A stretch of 64,000 nt of DNA from Gnetum montanum. Lineage: Eukaryota; Streptophyta; Gnetopsida; Gnetales; Gnetaceae. A model generated the notes under the pieces. It saw only the letters and a list, made by a program, of their open reading frames with translations. It was not told the DNA's origin and did no database searches. The DNA lies in NCBI GenBank assembly GCA_015680685.1, contig MNCI01004926.1:434927-498926 (forward strand), written 5' to 3'. The translations under genes and the position numbers were made by a program. Shown one piece after another: positions 48,460 through 60,158 of the stretch; the stretch's first letter is position 1; the number at the start of each line of letters is the position of its first letter.

Positions 48460-50285
48460 CATTAGGGTTCACACACTTGATTAAAGTAAGCATAGTGGGC
48501 CAATTTATACGATGTAGTTCCTGGATAATGAGTTGACCCACTATGATATTTAGGATCGTTAGATGGTAAGCAAGGATTGGAATGTTGCCTTCCATGACTA
48601 CGTTCATTGGGCCGTATGGTTGTGGGAGCGTTAGTTGGTGGCCCTGATGAAGTAACATGAGGCGTTCGATTTGAAGATAAGGGTGCACCATAGTGTTGGG
48701 CTTGTGCTGGGTTGGAGGATGCAGTGGCCTTGGAATTGTGTTGTCCCTTCCTATGGTCATGTTTAAAGAAGGGACGCTTTTGATGTTGAGGAGGCTTTTC
48801 ACTACTGTTGGTAGTAGTAGCACAAGTAGCATTCGTGGGTTTTTGTTGTGATGCAAGCACCTTAGGAACAATTGGTGGTGACCTGGAAGGAGGGAAAGGG
48901 TGAGAATATTGAAAATTAGGGGAAGTGTAAGGTGCACAAGGTGGTCATTGTGCTAGAGGCATGGGTTGATAGTATTGAGGAGAATGGTGAGGTGGTGAGA
49001 TAGAGTATGTTGGTCCACTTAGGGAAACAAGATGTTGGGCTTGATAAGCATTTGGATTTGGATAATACGAAGGATGTCTCCAGTGTAGGAATGGTTTCCC
49101 CCATGACTGGGATTGTTGCCACTATGATCGAACACAATATCTCTGTACGAACTCTGGATGTAGCGTATTTCCCCAATGCTCATATAAATGTGACAAGACT
49201 GGGCATTGGCCCTTGGAGTGATCGTACAGGCATATGTTGCATTCATAAGTATAATCAACAGTTGAGCCCTTATTTTCTTCATTCCTTTTTTCTGAATGCC
49301 TAATGTTTTGTCCTACTTCTTGGGCTGTCAAAACTCTATCTCCAATAATATTGACACATTCTCCACACTTTTGATATGTCCATTCCAACATCTTATTGAT
49401 CTTTGCCTTGGCTTCCTCTAACGATTTTTGTATTGGCAAAGATGGTTCTTTCTCCTTGTGATTGGTTGACTTCTCCTTTTTATGATCATGGACCTTTGCT
49501 AAGTTGAGATTCTTGCCCTGTTGATGTTTTTTAACACTCTCCCATCTAGCCATTTCTCCTTCCTCTTTTGCTACCTGCTTAATAAGCTCTTGGACTTGAT
49601 GGGTTCATAGTTCGTATAGTTGATCTTGGGCATACATCCCTAGGGTCTCTCTTGTTTAATCACAAAGCCCATTAATGATATGGTACATTATCCTTTCCTT
49701 GGAGAACTCATGGCCTAGACAGTTGTTTAATAGTGCATAATATCTTTCTAAGGCCATGTCCAAGGGTTCATGTTGTGCTTGTTTCCACCCCTGGATTTGT
49801 TTCCTCAAGGCTAACACTCTTGCCTAGGTTTGATATCTTTCGTTAAATAACTCTACCATTGTTGACCAACATCGTATTGAATTTTTCTGTAATGATCTAT
49901 ACCATACTTTTGCTTGGTCAACAAGTGTCATAGGAAAGAGCTTAAGTTTTTTCCAACTATTATCTATGTTGTTCCATGTGTAGGCATTATAGAAGGCTTG
50001 TAAATTTCGATGCGAATCTAAGTCATAGCCTCCTGAAAAAGTAGGGAAGTTGTTTAAATCAAGCCTGGGTAGACGGCTCTCTTTACTATGCCTACGGGAG
50101 ATTTGAACAGCCTCTTGTAATTTTGTTAAACTTGNATGTCGTTACTTTCGTTCATGTTTATAAGAAAACCCCACCTTGGGTTGCATACTCCAATCTTCAT
50201 TATCATATAGTTCGTTGGTTCTCCAATGAACTTCCTCACTAAGTGTGGCATTATCGTACTCTTGTAGGAGAGGCATTATTGTGTG
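48460..50285 (-). pseudogene. gag of element D, broken
   Basis: Gag core at about 50060-49600, with a stop near 49660; Lys/Glu-rich segment in 49553-49122; an intact-looking knuckle CNICLYDHSKGQC near 49230 (CX2CX3HX4C); and a C-terminal Pro/Thr/His-rich tail in 48860-48462 with 'KRPFFKHDHRKGQ', which parallels 'KRRPFF' in A and F. There is no protease. An N at 50135 marks a loss of some 55 bp compared with C, near the Gag N-terminus. Confidence 0.7.
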
Positions 50286-50391
50286 TGAATTTATGTGTGA
50301 CTTTTTATAGTTATTTATTTTCTAAAAGATATATCGTTAATTTCAATATAGCGACCTTGTATGATATAACTAATCTAGATAACTAGCACCG

Positions 50392-50409
50392 TCCCCGACA
50401 ACGGTGCCA
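50392..50409 (-). promoter_or_regulatory. primer-binding site (tRNA-Asp) of element D
   Basis: TCCCCGACAACGGTGCCA matches the plant tRNA-Asp 3' end at 16 of 18 positions, the best in the window. Both changes are transitions. It abuts the LTR start after one A. Confidence 0.85.
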
Positions 50410-50410
50410 A

Positions 50411-51217
50411 TGATGAGTGGCGAGGTAGCCCTACACTCAACCATACGAATACAAGCGTTACATGCACGATCTAGTCACACTCCGCAAACGGACTACTTGT
50501 GGCACCTAGATAGTTAGCCTTAGGTCGCATTTCACTGTCTTCCCACCTAGACTAGTATTAGCTTTGTCACGTATGGTTTAGTTCAGAGTGAGGTGTATGA
50601 TGTGGTTCCTAATCTAATGCTACTCCTGAAGACAATGGAAAGTAATATTAACTAAGCTAGGAGGGAAGGGTAAGAGAGTCTAAACTAGCCTAAGTGTGAT
50701 GAGCATCCGTTCCTTAATCATCCGTACACATCTTGGACCTCGTGCACAACTACCACTAGGATTACCAAGCGCATGGCCTAGGTATGCTACTAGGTTACCA
50801 AGTAGTCACACTTAAATGCTCATGATTAAGTCGTACTCATTTCGCATTACTAGGAGATAAGGGTAAGAGAGTATTAACTAGGAAAGTAGTAAATAAAAAT
50901 TAAATAAATAAATAATTAAACTAAGTGAATGCTGCAATGATGAAGTAATCTCGATCTTTATTTCTGGTCATGTGAGTGTCCAAGTACGTCACACTCGAAT
51001 AAAGGATGTCGTACAATTACAATCACCACACTGCGGGCAAACACTGGAAAATATTCTATCTCTGGAAGGGGAAAACTGCTAGAGCTTCTCTAAGAAACTA
51101 AAACTAGATGCGAACAAGGGAGAGCCACCTCTTATTTATAAAACTAGCGGCAGGCTATGATATCACAATATCGTGTCCTCCCTGCGATATCACGGTCTCC
51201 CAAAACGCGACTCATCA
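50411..51217 (-). repeat. element D 5' LTR
   Basis: 807 bp, TGATGAGT to ACTCATCA, paired with 42713-43507. 'ttatttataa' near 51133 and GATATC motifs at 51158-51193 mark the promoter end. Confidence 0.88.
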
Positions 51218-51695
51218 GTGCTGATCGATCTTGTAGAATTTTGGGTGTTGAATATTTTTACCATTTCAAAATTTGATGATAGTAGGTATACATTAAATAA
51301 TGTAAGGCATATTCCTCAAGTAGCAAAGAATTTAATTTCAGTAAAATAATTAGATGATGCGAGTTGTTTTGCACTTTTTATAAAGTTATCTTGAAAGATC
51401 TCTAAAGAATTCATGATCCTTCAAAAAAAGGAAAAATTTAGAATTTTATATATGTTGTGTGCTACTAAAAATAATTTTTCTTCTTTTATTGATAGGCAAA
51501 GTAATTTACAAATTTGGCATAGCAGGTTAGGTCATCTAAGTAAACATGATATGAAAATATTTCAAGATGAAAATTTTATTTCAAATTTTAAGAATGCATT
51601 TCTTGAATTTTGTAACCCTTGTCTTTTAGAGAATAATGTAAAGTGAATTTTAAAAGAAACCAACATTCTACAAAGGGTAAGGTATTGAAGATGGT
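51218..51695 (+). pseudogene. Ty1/Copia protease end and GAG-pre-integrase domain, between D and F
   Basis: The frame '...LNNVRHIPQVAKNLISV' is the Copia region between protease and integrase. It is followed, in an open frame at 51413-51646, by 'LQIWHSRLGHLSKHDMKIFQ', the hallmark LWHxRLGH of the GAG-pre-integrase domain, and then 'FCNPCLLENNVK'. It continues the relic that ends at 42712. It is cut again at 51695 by element F. Confidence 0.85.
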
Positions 51696-52471
51696 TGATG
51701 AGTGGCGAGGTACCCCTACACTCAACCATATGAATACGAGTGTCTCACGCGCGATCCGGTCGAACTCCAAGGACTAAGTGCTTACGCGCCTTATGGAACA
51801 CTTAAGGTTAATCAATCGCTATCTTTCCAAACTTACTTGTATTGTCACAATTTTATGGTTAAGTAAGCTTGAGGTACATGATTTTTATATCTTTTATCTT
51901 TTTAATGTCTTATGCTAATGGGAAAGGGTGAAGAGAACTAAGTCACTACTTTCATTAACTAATTACCAACTAAGTTCTAATTGCCCTAGCACCAGTATCT
52001 ATTCCCACTTGCCCCACACACCCTAAACCAGTGCAACACTACTGGGATTACCAAATGCTACTCGTTATTGGGTTACCAAGCATTACACACATGCTCAAAG
52101 TGGTCGTACTGAATGCACTTAACTAGGAGAGTTAAGGGTTGAGAGAGATTAATTATCTAGGAAAGCATTTAAACATTTAACATTAATTAAGTCTTATTTA
52201 GCTTAGTCCATATGCTACAAGGTTTATCAAAAACTTCGTCTTTATTGTTGTACACAAATGTGTGCTCAGGTACAATTTTCTCGAATAAAGATCCATTCAC
52301 TTTAAGACTTCTACTGCGGGCACATGGAAATTATTCTAACTCTGGAATGGTAAAATTGCTATAGTTTGGCTAAGGGTCTAGACTTAGATGCCTAAAATAG
52401 GGAAATCCACCTCTTATTTATAGATGTTATGGCAGGCTGCAATTTTGCGTACGCAATATCGCGGCTCATCA
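51696..52471 (-). repeat. element F 3' LTR
   Basis: 776 bp, TGATGAGT to GCTCATCA, of the same subtype as the A 5' LTR ('gactaagtgcttac', 'taatcaatcgctatc'). A TATA-like complement lies near 52417. The palindromes are partly decayed ('cgcaatatcgcgg'). Confidence 0.87.
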
Positions 52472-54401
52472 TACCCCCATGACTGAATAAAAACTCGTCC
52501 TCAAGTTCCTTACAAAATATTGGGAAGGTATGGGATTATTGACTAGAATGACACCAATGGTGAATGGGATGACATGTGATCGGATCATCATTACAATACA
52601 TGACAAAATTAGTGTTCATGACAACAAGAGTAAACACTATACACATTTGACATCCAGCCTTATTTGGCAGCTGAGAGAGAAGAGAGAAGAGAGAGAGAGA
52701 AAAGAAGAAGTCTGTTGCTGCCATAAGCACGCCATTAATCTTTTTCCTTGTATAATTGCTTCAGTACCGGTCCATTCCAAGTGTTCCCTCTAGATCCAAT
52801 CTGTTGGTGAATGGTTGCCATCTGCACACATAACACAGTCTTATATTAGCAAGGGTAAATGAATCACAATGCAGTTGATACCTTGCCTCAGTGTAAGGCC
52901 CATTGGCTAAGTTGTGGTATGGTTGATGCAAATTCTAGAGATATAATACTGGTGACTACCCAAGGTGTAGGGGTTAGGAGAAAATCGAAAAAATTGGACC
53001 AGGACCCCCATGACTAAGAGCAAACCTCGAGTAGCGATAGAATGGAAAAAGATAAGGAATAACAAAGACAGAGAAAAATAAACAACACCAACATCAGTGA
53101 AATGGATGTCAGAGGTGGAAATGAACAAAATAAATGTTGATTGAAAAAATTTTTAGGGAAAGAAATTAACTGATGCACCAAATAGGAATGCTAGTGGGTC
53201 CTCCCCAAAGCAGGCTCATGCCCTTAATTCCCTAACATTCCCACATTCAAAGAGTTCGTAGGCTCTGGAAATGTCATTTGGAAGCAAGATTTAAAGTCTT
53301 AACCATAAGAGTTTACCAAAAAGAAAACAATGCATCAACCAAAATATGAACTACTAATAAAATTGGCAATGAGGTGAACAATGGAGGAAGAACGATGGAA
53401 AGAAGAGAATGGAATGGCATCTCAAGAACAAGGTGGTGTACAGCCCCTTGTGTATTAATGGTTAATGTGACTTAGTAGATCTCATTCCAAATCTAGCCTC
53501 AAATAATCCATAGCTAGTGACTTCGCATTGATACATTTGGCCAATCCATCCACCTGAAGTAACAAGAATGCCTCCACCAAAAATTCACCACCATTTCAAC
53601 GAAACACCAAAGGAGAAAGTAGAAAGCAAGAGAGGGTCTTAGTTAGAGGGAGCATGTTTATTTAGTTCCATAACCAATTCTCGTAGCCCAAATGATTATT
53701 TCGTCTAACGGGTGTGCTTTGAATTCTCACTCTCTTTTTTTCTTTCTCTTTTTTTCTTTTTTTTTCTTGCGTGTGAACCACACCATGCAAAGACTTATTA
53801 TTTTTATTAGCTTAGCTTCCTGATAATGGAGCAATGTTGGAATGGTAAGAAAAACTCAAGAAGAAAACATCCAAGCACTCAAGAGAATGGCCAACACAAA
53901 TGCATCAAGTCCCCTTGAAGTTACATCCTTTTCAATCCTTGAGTCCTTCCTTAGTTTGAGAAATGCCCAGTCACCAATTTGTTGATAGTTCTTATTATTT
54001 AGAAAGGGACTGTATAGTTCCAAGCCAAGAGAGACCATAGAAATTCATGGATGCATGGATGATGTGGACTCATTTCTTGTTATATCAAAAGAACCATACC
54101 TTAGTATCAACATCATAGCTCAAAGGTAAAAACTAGACATTAGCAATCAATGGAATACAATTCATACCATCAAGAGCACTTATTAAGTGACGAACCTAAT
54201 AAAATCAGTAAACACACAAATGGATGGAAAAGTATGAACGATGTTGGAAAACAAAAAACAAAAAAAGTTACAGAAGTTTATAAAACAAAAATGTGTAAAA
54301 CATAAACTTAAAAAGGAACTGAGGGCCTTGATTGATCAGCATAGGTGGCCATCTTCCTCATGACTGACTTGAAAGGGAAAGATCCGAAATAACAAGCGAG
54401 G
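52472..54401 (-). other. non-coding stretch between protease and 3' LTR of element F
   Basis: No protein frame recognised. It begins with the polypurine tract complement 'tacccccatgact' and contains an internal copy of the same motif ('ggacccccatgactaagag', 53004-53020), the family block 'gtgggtcctccccaaagcagg' at 53194, a GA-rich run at 52675-52710 and a T/C-rich run at 53730-53770. In B, C and D, ORF2 occupies part of the equivalent space; here it is absent. Confidence 0.55.
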
Positions 54402-56850
54402 TCATCCTTTCTCTGATGTGTTATGTGCATTGACTGTTCTAGATTCATGGTAAGGTTTAGGTTGTTGCACATTGACTAGTAATTTTTTATCGAAATGTTT
54501 ATTCGAAATTTTTGGAAATTCCCAGCTTCCCCCATTTAATGTTTTCAAGTTAAGGGTTGGAAGTTGGTGGCACTCTTGCTCCAATGTATCTATGCTTTCG
54601 ATGTGGGTGCAAGTTGTTCCCCCAATTAGTTCCATGCATGTTCGTGAGTTGCTCTCCTAATTAGCTATCAACCACTGGGTGTTTTCTTGTTGTGTGGTTG
54701 CTACATACAGGCACTTTTGTATGTTAACTTCCTGGGCACACCGGTTGCATGCAGGCAATGCTAAACATTCTTGTATGCCATCACCCTCAATATCACTGTA
54801 TGTGATGTATGGAACTTTCTTCTTTTCGATCTTCCCAAAAACGTTTTCCTTAGATATTTCGAGGAAAAGATCGTGGATTCCTAGGCATGAATTTATGGTA
54901 CTTAGCCATGCCCTCCCCATTATTATTGGGAAGTCCCCTTTTTCATTGTTTACTTGTATCATTAGAAAATCAGCTGGGTATGACCACCCACACACAGTGG
55001 TAACAATGTCCTCTACAAATCCCAAGGGAACAATGATAGACTGGTTAGCCAGCTCTAAGTGAATATTGCTCTTCTTTAGTGGAGGTAGGTTCCAAGCTTT
55101 ATACATCTCTTGTGATATTAAGTTGACTCTGGAACTTGAGTCCAGAAGAGCTTTACAAGGTTCATTCCCAACAAATTAGAGATAGATTAAAGGGCTTTCA
55201 GGGTCAGAGAATTTCCTGGGAAGGTGGCCCACCTTAATCCAATTAGTGACAGCATGTGTTAACATAACCGTGTACGTTGAGCTCTATTTTTGATTTGAAG
55301 GGAGCTCCGAAGCCTTATGTGATGGAGGAGTGCTCAGAGGCTCAATTGCTTGTGATTGTGAGAGCTTGGTTGGACTGTTGGTTGTGAAGAAAGGTCTTCT
55401 CTTTGTACGGTTGTTAAAACCAGTAGCGGGTTGAAGGTTCATAGCTCTCATAGCATTACGTTGCTGCGGTTGAGTGGGGAGTTCCCTTTCCATTTCTGGA
55501 GCAGGTGGTAGTGGAGCTATCGGTGTGAGAGTTACGGATGGGTTAGGAGGATGGTATGTTTGTGGGTTGTCTCTCCCAAGAGAAGGAGTCCTATAATACT
55601 CCTGAGCTTGGTAGTGACGTTGTGATGTCACGCGACTGACAGAGTCACTTGGAGAGACTGGCTACTGCATGTAATAGCCATATGGATCTGGTTGCCGGCA
55701 AGGGTATTGTTGCCTAGGTGATGGTATCCCCCATGACTGTGGGTATTGCCACTGCTGGTGTTGCTCAATAGGTTATGGTGGAGTTCCACTAGGATAATAC
55801 GTTAATGGTTGGTGGAATTGCCTTGGGTTACCTTGGGGATAAGGTAACCATCGGGGTGCTTGCCGTTTGTTAAGTCTTGGGTTAAGTGCATACACCCAAG
55901 ACTCTTGTAGGTGTGAGATTACTAGGCAACATCCCTTAGGATGGTCATATTGGCATATCTCACATCCACTGTCATTGTCTAAATTAGAATCCACAACCTC
56001 TTCGGTGATGGCCATTTTACCCTTACCTTTGTTACATGCATGGTCCAAATCCCTCTTTTTCTTTTTATCATAGTCACTACTTCGCTCCTTAGACCCCTCT
56101 ACGATTTTAAGGACAGTTTCAAATCTACTATCCAAGGAGTCCCACATTTGATCTACCTTTGTTGACACTTCTGTTGTTAATTTTTGGAGTGGCAAGGTTT
56201 TCCTATTCACCATCTCTTCGAGTGGTGACTCTTCCTCATCCTCACAGAATCTTACTCCTCTTTTTTAGAGGGAAGGATCGTGGTTGTACTCTTCTACACT
56301 TTCTCTTTTACGTAGCTCTCCTTCTTCCTTGGCTACTTGCTCCAACAATCTGTGAATCTGATGGGACCTAAGCTCTAATAATCTCCCTTGGGCATACGTT
56401 CCAAGGGTTCTCCTAGTTTCATGCCTAAGTCCATCTACAAGATGCTGTAGTTGATCCTGCTACGAGTAACCATGGCTTGAGCAATAATGTAACAATGCAT
56501 AGTAATGGCCCATGGCAGCATCCAAGGGTTCATGATTTCCCTGGTTCCATCCTTGGATTTTCTTTCACAGGTTGGACACTTGAGAGTACGTTTGATACTT
56601 GTCATTAAACAGTTCTAGCATCATACTCCACCTTCAAATGGATTCCGATTCTAAGGACCGGTACTAGCTTTCCTCTTCTTTTACTAATGTCCTTGGGAAC
56701 AACTTCAATTTTTGCCACTCATTCTCAATGTTTTGCAAGGCACATGCATCGTGAAATGCTTGTAAGTGGTTCTAAGGATCAGCGTTGTATCCCCCCTCAA
56801 ATCATGGGATATTGTTCATGTCTAGTCTCTTGATCCTGCTATCTTTTTGA
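54402..56850 (-). pseudogene. gag-protease of element F, 3' part; split by EPRV copy 2
   Basis: Gag core at about 56830-56330, with stops; a Lys/Asp-rich segment and knuckle CEICQYDHPKGC in 56213-55773; a Pro/Gln/Thr-rich tail with 'KRRPFFTTNSP' (55631-55284); then a retropepsin. The DSG region near 55140 is degraded, but the flap and C-terminal half are open in 55106-54657 ('PADFLMIQVNNEKGDFPIIM' then 'GRAWLSTINSCLGI'). The frame ends at 54402 with no RT. The 5' remainder is at 63596-64000. Confidence 0.75.
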
Positions 56851-56966
56851 TATGCAACGCAAATGCTCATTTGAATGCACATGTAATAACACAGAGATAA
56901 ACAAACACACACCATATTATTCTTCACACAACAAAATTACAAAACTGAAAGGAATGCTAGTTCTTG
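56851..56966 (-). repeat. EPRV copy 2 terminal repeat, left
   Basis: 116 bp starting 'tatgcaacgcaaatgctc', nearly identical to 63480-63595. It lacks LTR-type TG...CA ends and is 40 bp away from the PBS, so it is better explained as overlap of a circular or redundant genome than as an LTR. Confidence 0.85.
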
Positions 56967-57150
56967 AGCAAGACGCATCAAAGAACGATCTCTCTTTCAG
57001 CAGAGGAGAGAATGCTTAGTTTCTAAGCAGGGAGCATCAAGAAACTGATATCTTCTCCTTACAAACTCAAACTTGCAGACACTTATAGACTCAGACTTTC
57101 TATTGCTTATGCTCACTACTTTGCTTATTTTTCTACTTTACTACACATGG

Positions 57151-57160
57151 CTATTTATAG
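57151..57160 (-). promoter_or_regulatory. TATA box of putative EPRV pregenomic promoter, copy 2
   Basis: The coding strand reads CTATAAATAG just after the 3' ORF, at the same place as in copy 1. In this insert the genome is opened downstream of the promoter, so transcription from here would run into element F and not into the viral ORFs. Confidence 0.5.
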
Positions 57161-57265
57161 CCTTACATGAATATTATGGACCGACTTGTTCTAGTGGAAG
57201 CCAGTTGGAAGATCTACTTTTTAAGATTCGGATCAGTATTATGGAGATTGTGGTAGACACCTTTT

Positions 57266-58219
57266 TTAGCGTGAAGGAGGACTGTTGGGACCAAAGTTGA
57301 CATCCTCACCTTCTGAATTGACTGCTTGATTGTGAAACTCATTCGAACTGTAATCATAACGCCCTAGAGAATCTGAAGGCATGCTACTTGTACTGACATA
57401 GGATCCTTCTAAGTGGAGTCCAACTAGATAAATTTTGGACTCTTTTCCCCCTACAGTGTGATATTTGTCGATACAGCGATCTTGATAATACAATTCCAGA
57501 GTGTAAGGCACTTTCATGTTGACATGACAATGGTGCTGAATGTCCTAAGCATTTGTCGTATACACATCTTGGTAAAATGCTTGGCCCCATGTATTTCTCC
57601 AGTCAATTCTTTTAGTGATGCATGTGACTAAAAAATAAACAGGATTGAAGGCCATATGTATGAAATGCCAGGCCATAGTAGTTGCACTACCATAGAATGA
57701 GAAATCACCATGATGTTCAGTCAGGTGTGCTCTAAGATATCTTGGATAGTTTGGAGGCAGATGCACAGGAGCATGACCAAAATGTGCCCACCAAGACCAA
57801 AACATTGTAGAATCAATGGATGGCATGGACTGAGGATTAAATTCAATTCGGTACATATGGAAATCACTTGGTTGATAGTAAGGCCAATTAAGACAGTCAT
57901 TATTGTACCATCGTTCAAAATCAAGGTTACTGATTTTAACATCAATGGCTAAATGGATATAGGGAGAAGGGATAGCTATTCTAGTGGTTGGGATAGAAGG
58001 AGCAGAAAAAGTAGTAAACATCCTTTGAGTGATGGATGCATCAGACTGTTGAGCTTCAGTTAATGAGCAGAATTCTTCCCAGCTATTTTGATGTTGGGTA
58101 GTTTCAGCAAAATACTGCAGAAAACTAAGAAATCTTTCATGAGTAGTACATGGATGTAAACTTCTAAAAGAATGAAGAGTCCATCCTTTGCCTCGTAACA
58201 ACTCTGTATAAAACTTCAA
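57266..58219 (-). pseudogene. unrecognised EPRV 3' ORF (copy 2), split once
   Basis: 224 codons are open at 58219-57545 and 83 more at 57517-57266 in a co-linear frame after a stop. The N-terminal third ('LHSFRSLHPCTTHERFLSFL') is not open in copy 1. The core is Trp/Tyr/His-rich ('LNWPYYQPSDFHMY', 'MFWSWWAHFGHAPVH', 'TMAWHFIHMAF'), followed by an acidic Ser-rich tail ending 'FGPNSPPSR'. It starts right at the end of RNase H. Two copies agree over about 290 residues. I do not recognise the family; candidate roles by position are transactivator or silencing suppressor, but nothing in the sequence shows either. Confidence 0.6.
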
Positions 58220-58620
58220 ACATCAGTAGGACTAGGGAACTGGAATTCCCTAGTAAGAAAATTAGCTAAACAATTTTTATTTCCCTCTAAATATTCACTA
58301 TCAAATTCAAAGTTAGCCAAAAACAAGCTCCATCGAATAAGTCGAGTATGAGCCACTTTAGAAAGATTTTTAGATTGTAGGTACTTATCAAAATGCTTCA
58401 AATCGCTTCTTACAATAAATCGTTGTGGTTGTAAAAACAACCAAAATTTCTCAATTCCTTTAATGATGGCAAGAAGCTCTTTGTGAGAGCTATGATATTT
58501 TTGTTAGGCTTCATTAAACTTTTCTGAAGTATACCTACAAATTCTGATGGTGTGGTTTTGTTCTTGTTTCAGTGTGGCTCCCAAAACATTTTAGAGGCAT
58601 CTGTTTCAAGAATAAATTTA
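58216..58620 (-). pseudogene. EPRV RNase H domain (copy 2), broken
   Basis: Starts at 'ILETDASKMFW' near 58610 and resumes after a frame break in 58440-58216: 'FIVRSDLKHFDKYLQSK', 'TRLIRWSLFL' and 'LEGNKNCLANFLTREF'. These correspond to the conserved D, RW and GxxNxxAD-type positions of retroelement RNase H; the final Asp of the last motif is Asn here, where copy 1 has Asp. Confidence 0.75.
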
Positions 58621-59483
58621 TCTTCTCCTAGGAGAAATAATGGGGGTAAATTTTGACAAACCTGCTTAATCGTCTTCACAGACTCAGTGCATTTATCATT
58701 CCATGGAGGAGAATGTTTTTGTAATAACTGATTAAGAACATCACGTTCTTTGGCAATATCTTTAAAGAAACCAGATACATAATTTATACAACCTAAGAAA
58801 TGTTGAATTTGTAATTTATTTTCCAATACATCTGGAAATTTAATTATACTCTGTATAATATGGGGTTGTAGTTGAATAATACCTGCAGAAATTTTTAATC
58901 CTAAAAACTCTATATGAGGTTGTCCTATTTTCATTTTTGTGGGTGAAAGGACAAGACCATTTTTATCTACTAAGTCAGAAAATATTTTTAAATGTCCTAT
59001 ATGTTCTTTAACAAATTTGCTAAGAACTAATATATCATCTATATATGCTAAAATAAATGGATACAAATGAAAAATAGAATCCATCATTTTCTGAAAAATT
59101 GATGGAGTTGTTTTTATACTAAATGGTAAAAAATTCCATTCGTAGAGTCCTCTTGGGACTGTGAATGCGGTTTTCCAACAGTCTAATTCATGGACTTGGA
59201 TCTGCCAGAAACCTAATTTTAAATCAAACTTGTAATAGATGTTAGTATGTGGTAGTCATTGAAACAAATCATCTTTATTGGGAATCAGATGTTGGACAGA
59301 TTTAATTATATCATTCAAGGGTTTATAACTAACTAGTAAACGCTTTTTACCCCTGACTAATTCAGCGTGTTTGTTTACAAAGAAAGAAGCATAGGCAAAC
59401 ATGCTAGTGCTTGGTCTAATCAGTTGTCTTTGTAAATATTCTTGAATTTCTAACTTGCATTCTTTCCTAAGACTAGGAGACAT
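58569..59483 (-). pseudogene. EPRV reverse transcriptase (copy 2), broken
   Basis: 59483-59256 holds the N-terminal RT part ('LQRQLIRPSTSMFAYASFFV', then '...RLLVSYKPLNDII'). About 170 bp of degraded frame follows. 59087-58569 has the palm with 'FILAYIDDILVLSKF' (YxDD box), 'PHIEFLGLKI', 'IQHFLGCINYVSGF' and 'HSPPWNDKC'. This arrangement fits caulimovirid RT better than Ty3/Gypsy Athila RT. It would make viral DNA from pregenomic RNA. Confidence 0.8.
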
Positions 59484-59492
59484 CCCTATGTG

Positions 59493-60060
59493 TTAAGCTG
59501 TAGGATCATCATTAGCAAATTGTAAGAGTTGTGTTTTGATATTCTCAAAACTTGGTTGGTGTATTTCAATTTGGTTGGCAATCCATGTTTCTCTTTTAGA
59601 ATTTCTTTTTGGAATTTTTTGGTGTTTAAATTGTTGTCTAGCATTTATCTTAGGAAAAATATAATTATCTAAACGGATGAATTGTTTTGTAATTGCTATA
59701 TCATAATTCTGTAAATTAACAGATCCTATTAAAAAATCATAAGATGGTAAAGGAAATTGACAAACCTTAAAATATACTATCTTATTATCTTGCATTAATA
59801 CAAGGAGTTTAGCATATTTGGTTAGGAGCCTTTTTTGGGTATTGAAAGAAATGTGAGATGGTTCTTTCTTTTCCCAAAAATAAAATGGTATAGTCTCTTC
59901 CCTAGCAAGAGAGACCTCTATCCCTATATCAAACAAATAATCTATTTGATATCTATGATATCTAGGCCATGATATTGTAAAGGAATAAGCAGGTAAGATG
60001 GGTCTTGCATCATTGCAATTAACTTCTAAGATAACACTTACCTGTTTTGTTTTTCTTTCA
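59493..60060 (-). pseudogene. EPRV aspartic-protease region (copy 2), catalytic motif altered
   Basis: A 147-codon frame at 59936-59493 begins 'MFDIGIEVSLAREETIPFYF', aligned with the DTG/DSG active-site region but reading D-I-G. It continues with 'FPLPSYDFLIGSVNLQNYDI', which fits the second half of a retropepsin fold (ILG-type). It sits directly before RT, as in other pararetroviruses. The domain call rests on position and pattern. Confidence 0.55.
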
Positions 60061-60158
60061 TACTCTTGTTGTTGCCAACTTTCCTCTTGTTGCTCTAACT
60101 GTTCTAACTCTTCTGTGGCTTGCTGCAGATATTTTTTGAGCTATTTTATCCAAAACTG

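Larger units (their letters stand above)
42713..51217 (-). mobile_element. element D: pol-less Athila-like LTR retrotransposon with ORF2
   Basis: 8505 bp. Flanks are GTGAT (42708-42712) and GTGCT (51218-51222), a TSD with one change. Minus-strand order: 5' LTR, PBS, gag (about 50285-48460), a conserved non-coding stretch, an internal TATA/palindrome block, ORF2 (46453-43653), a polypurine tract, 3' LTR. No RT or integrase. It lies between the protease and pre-integrase parts of a plus-strand Copia relic. It contains a 31-bp N gap and one isolated N. Confidence 0.88.
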
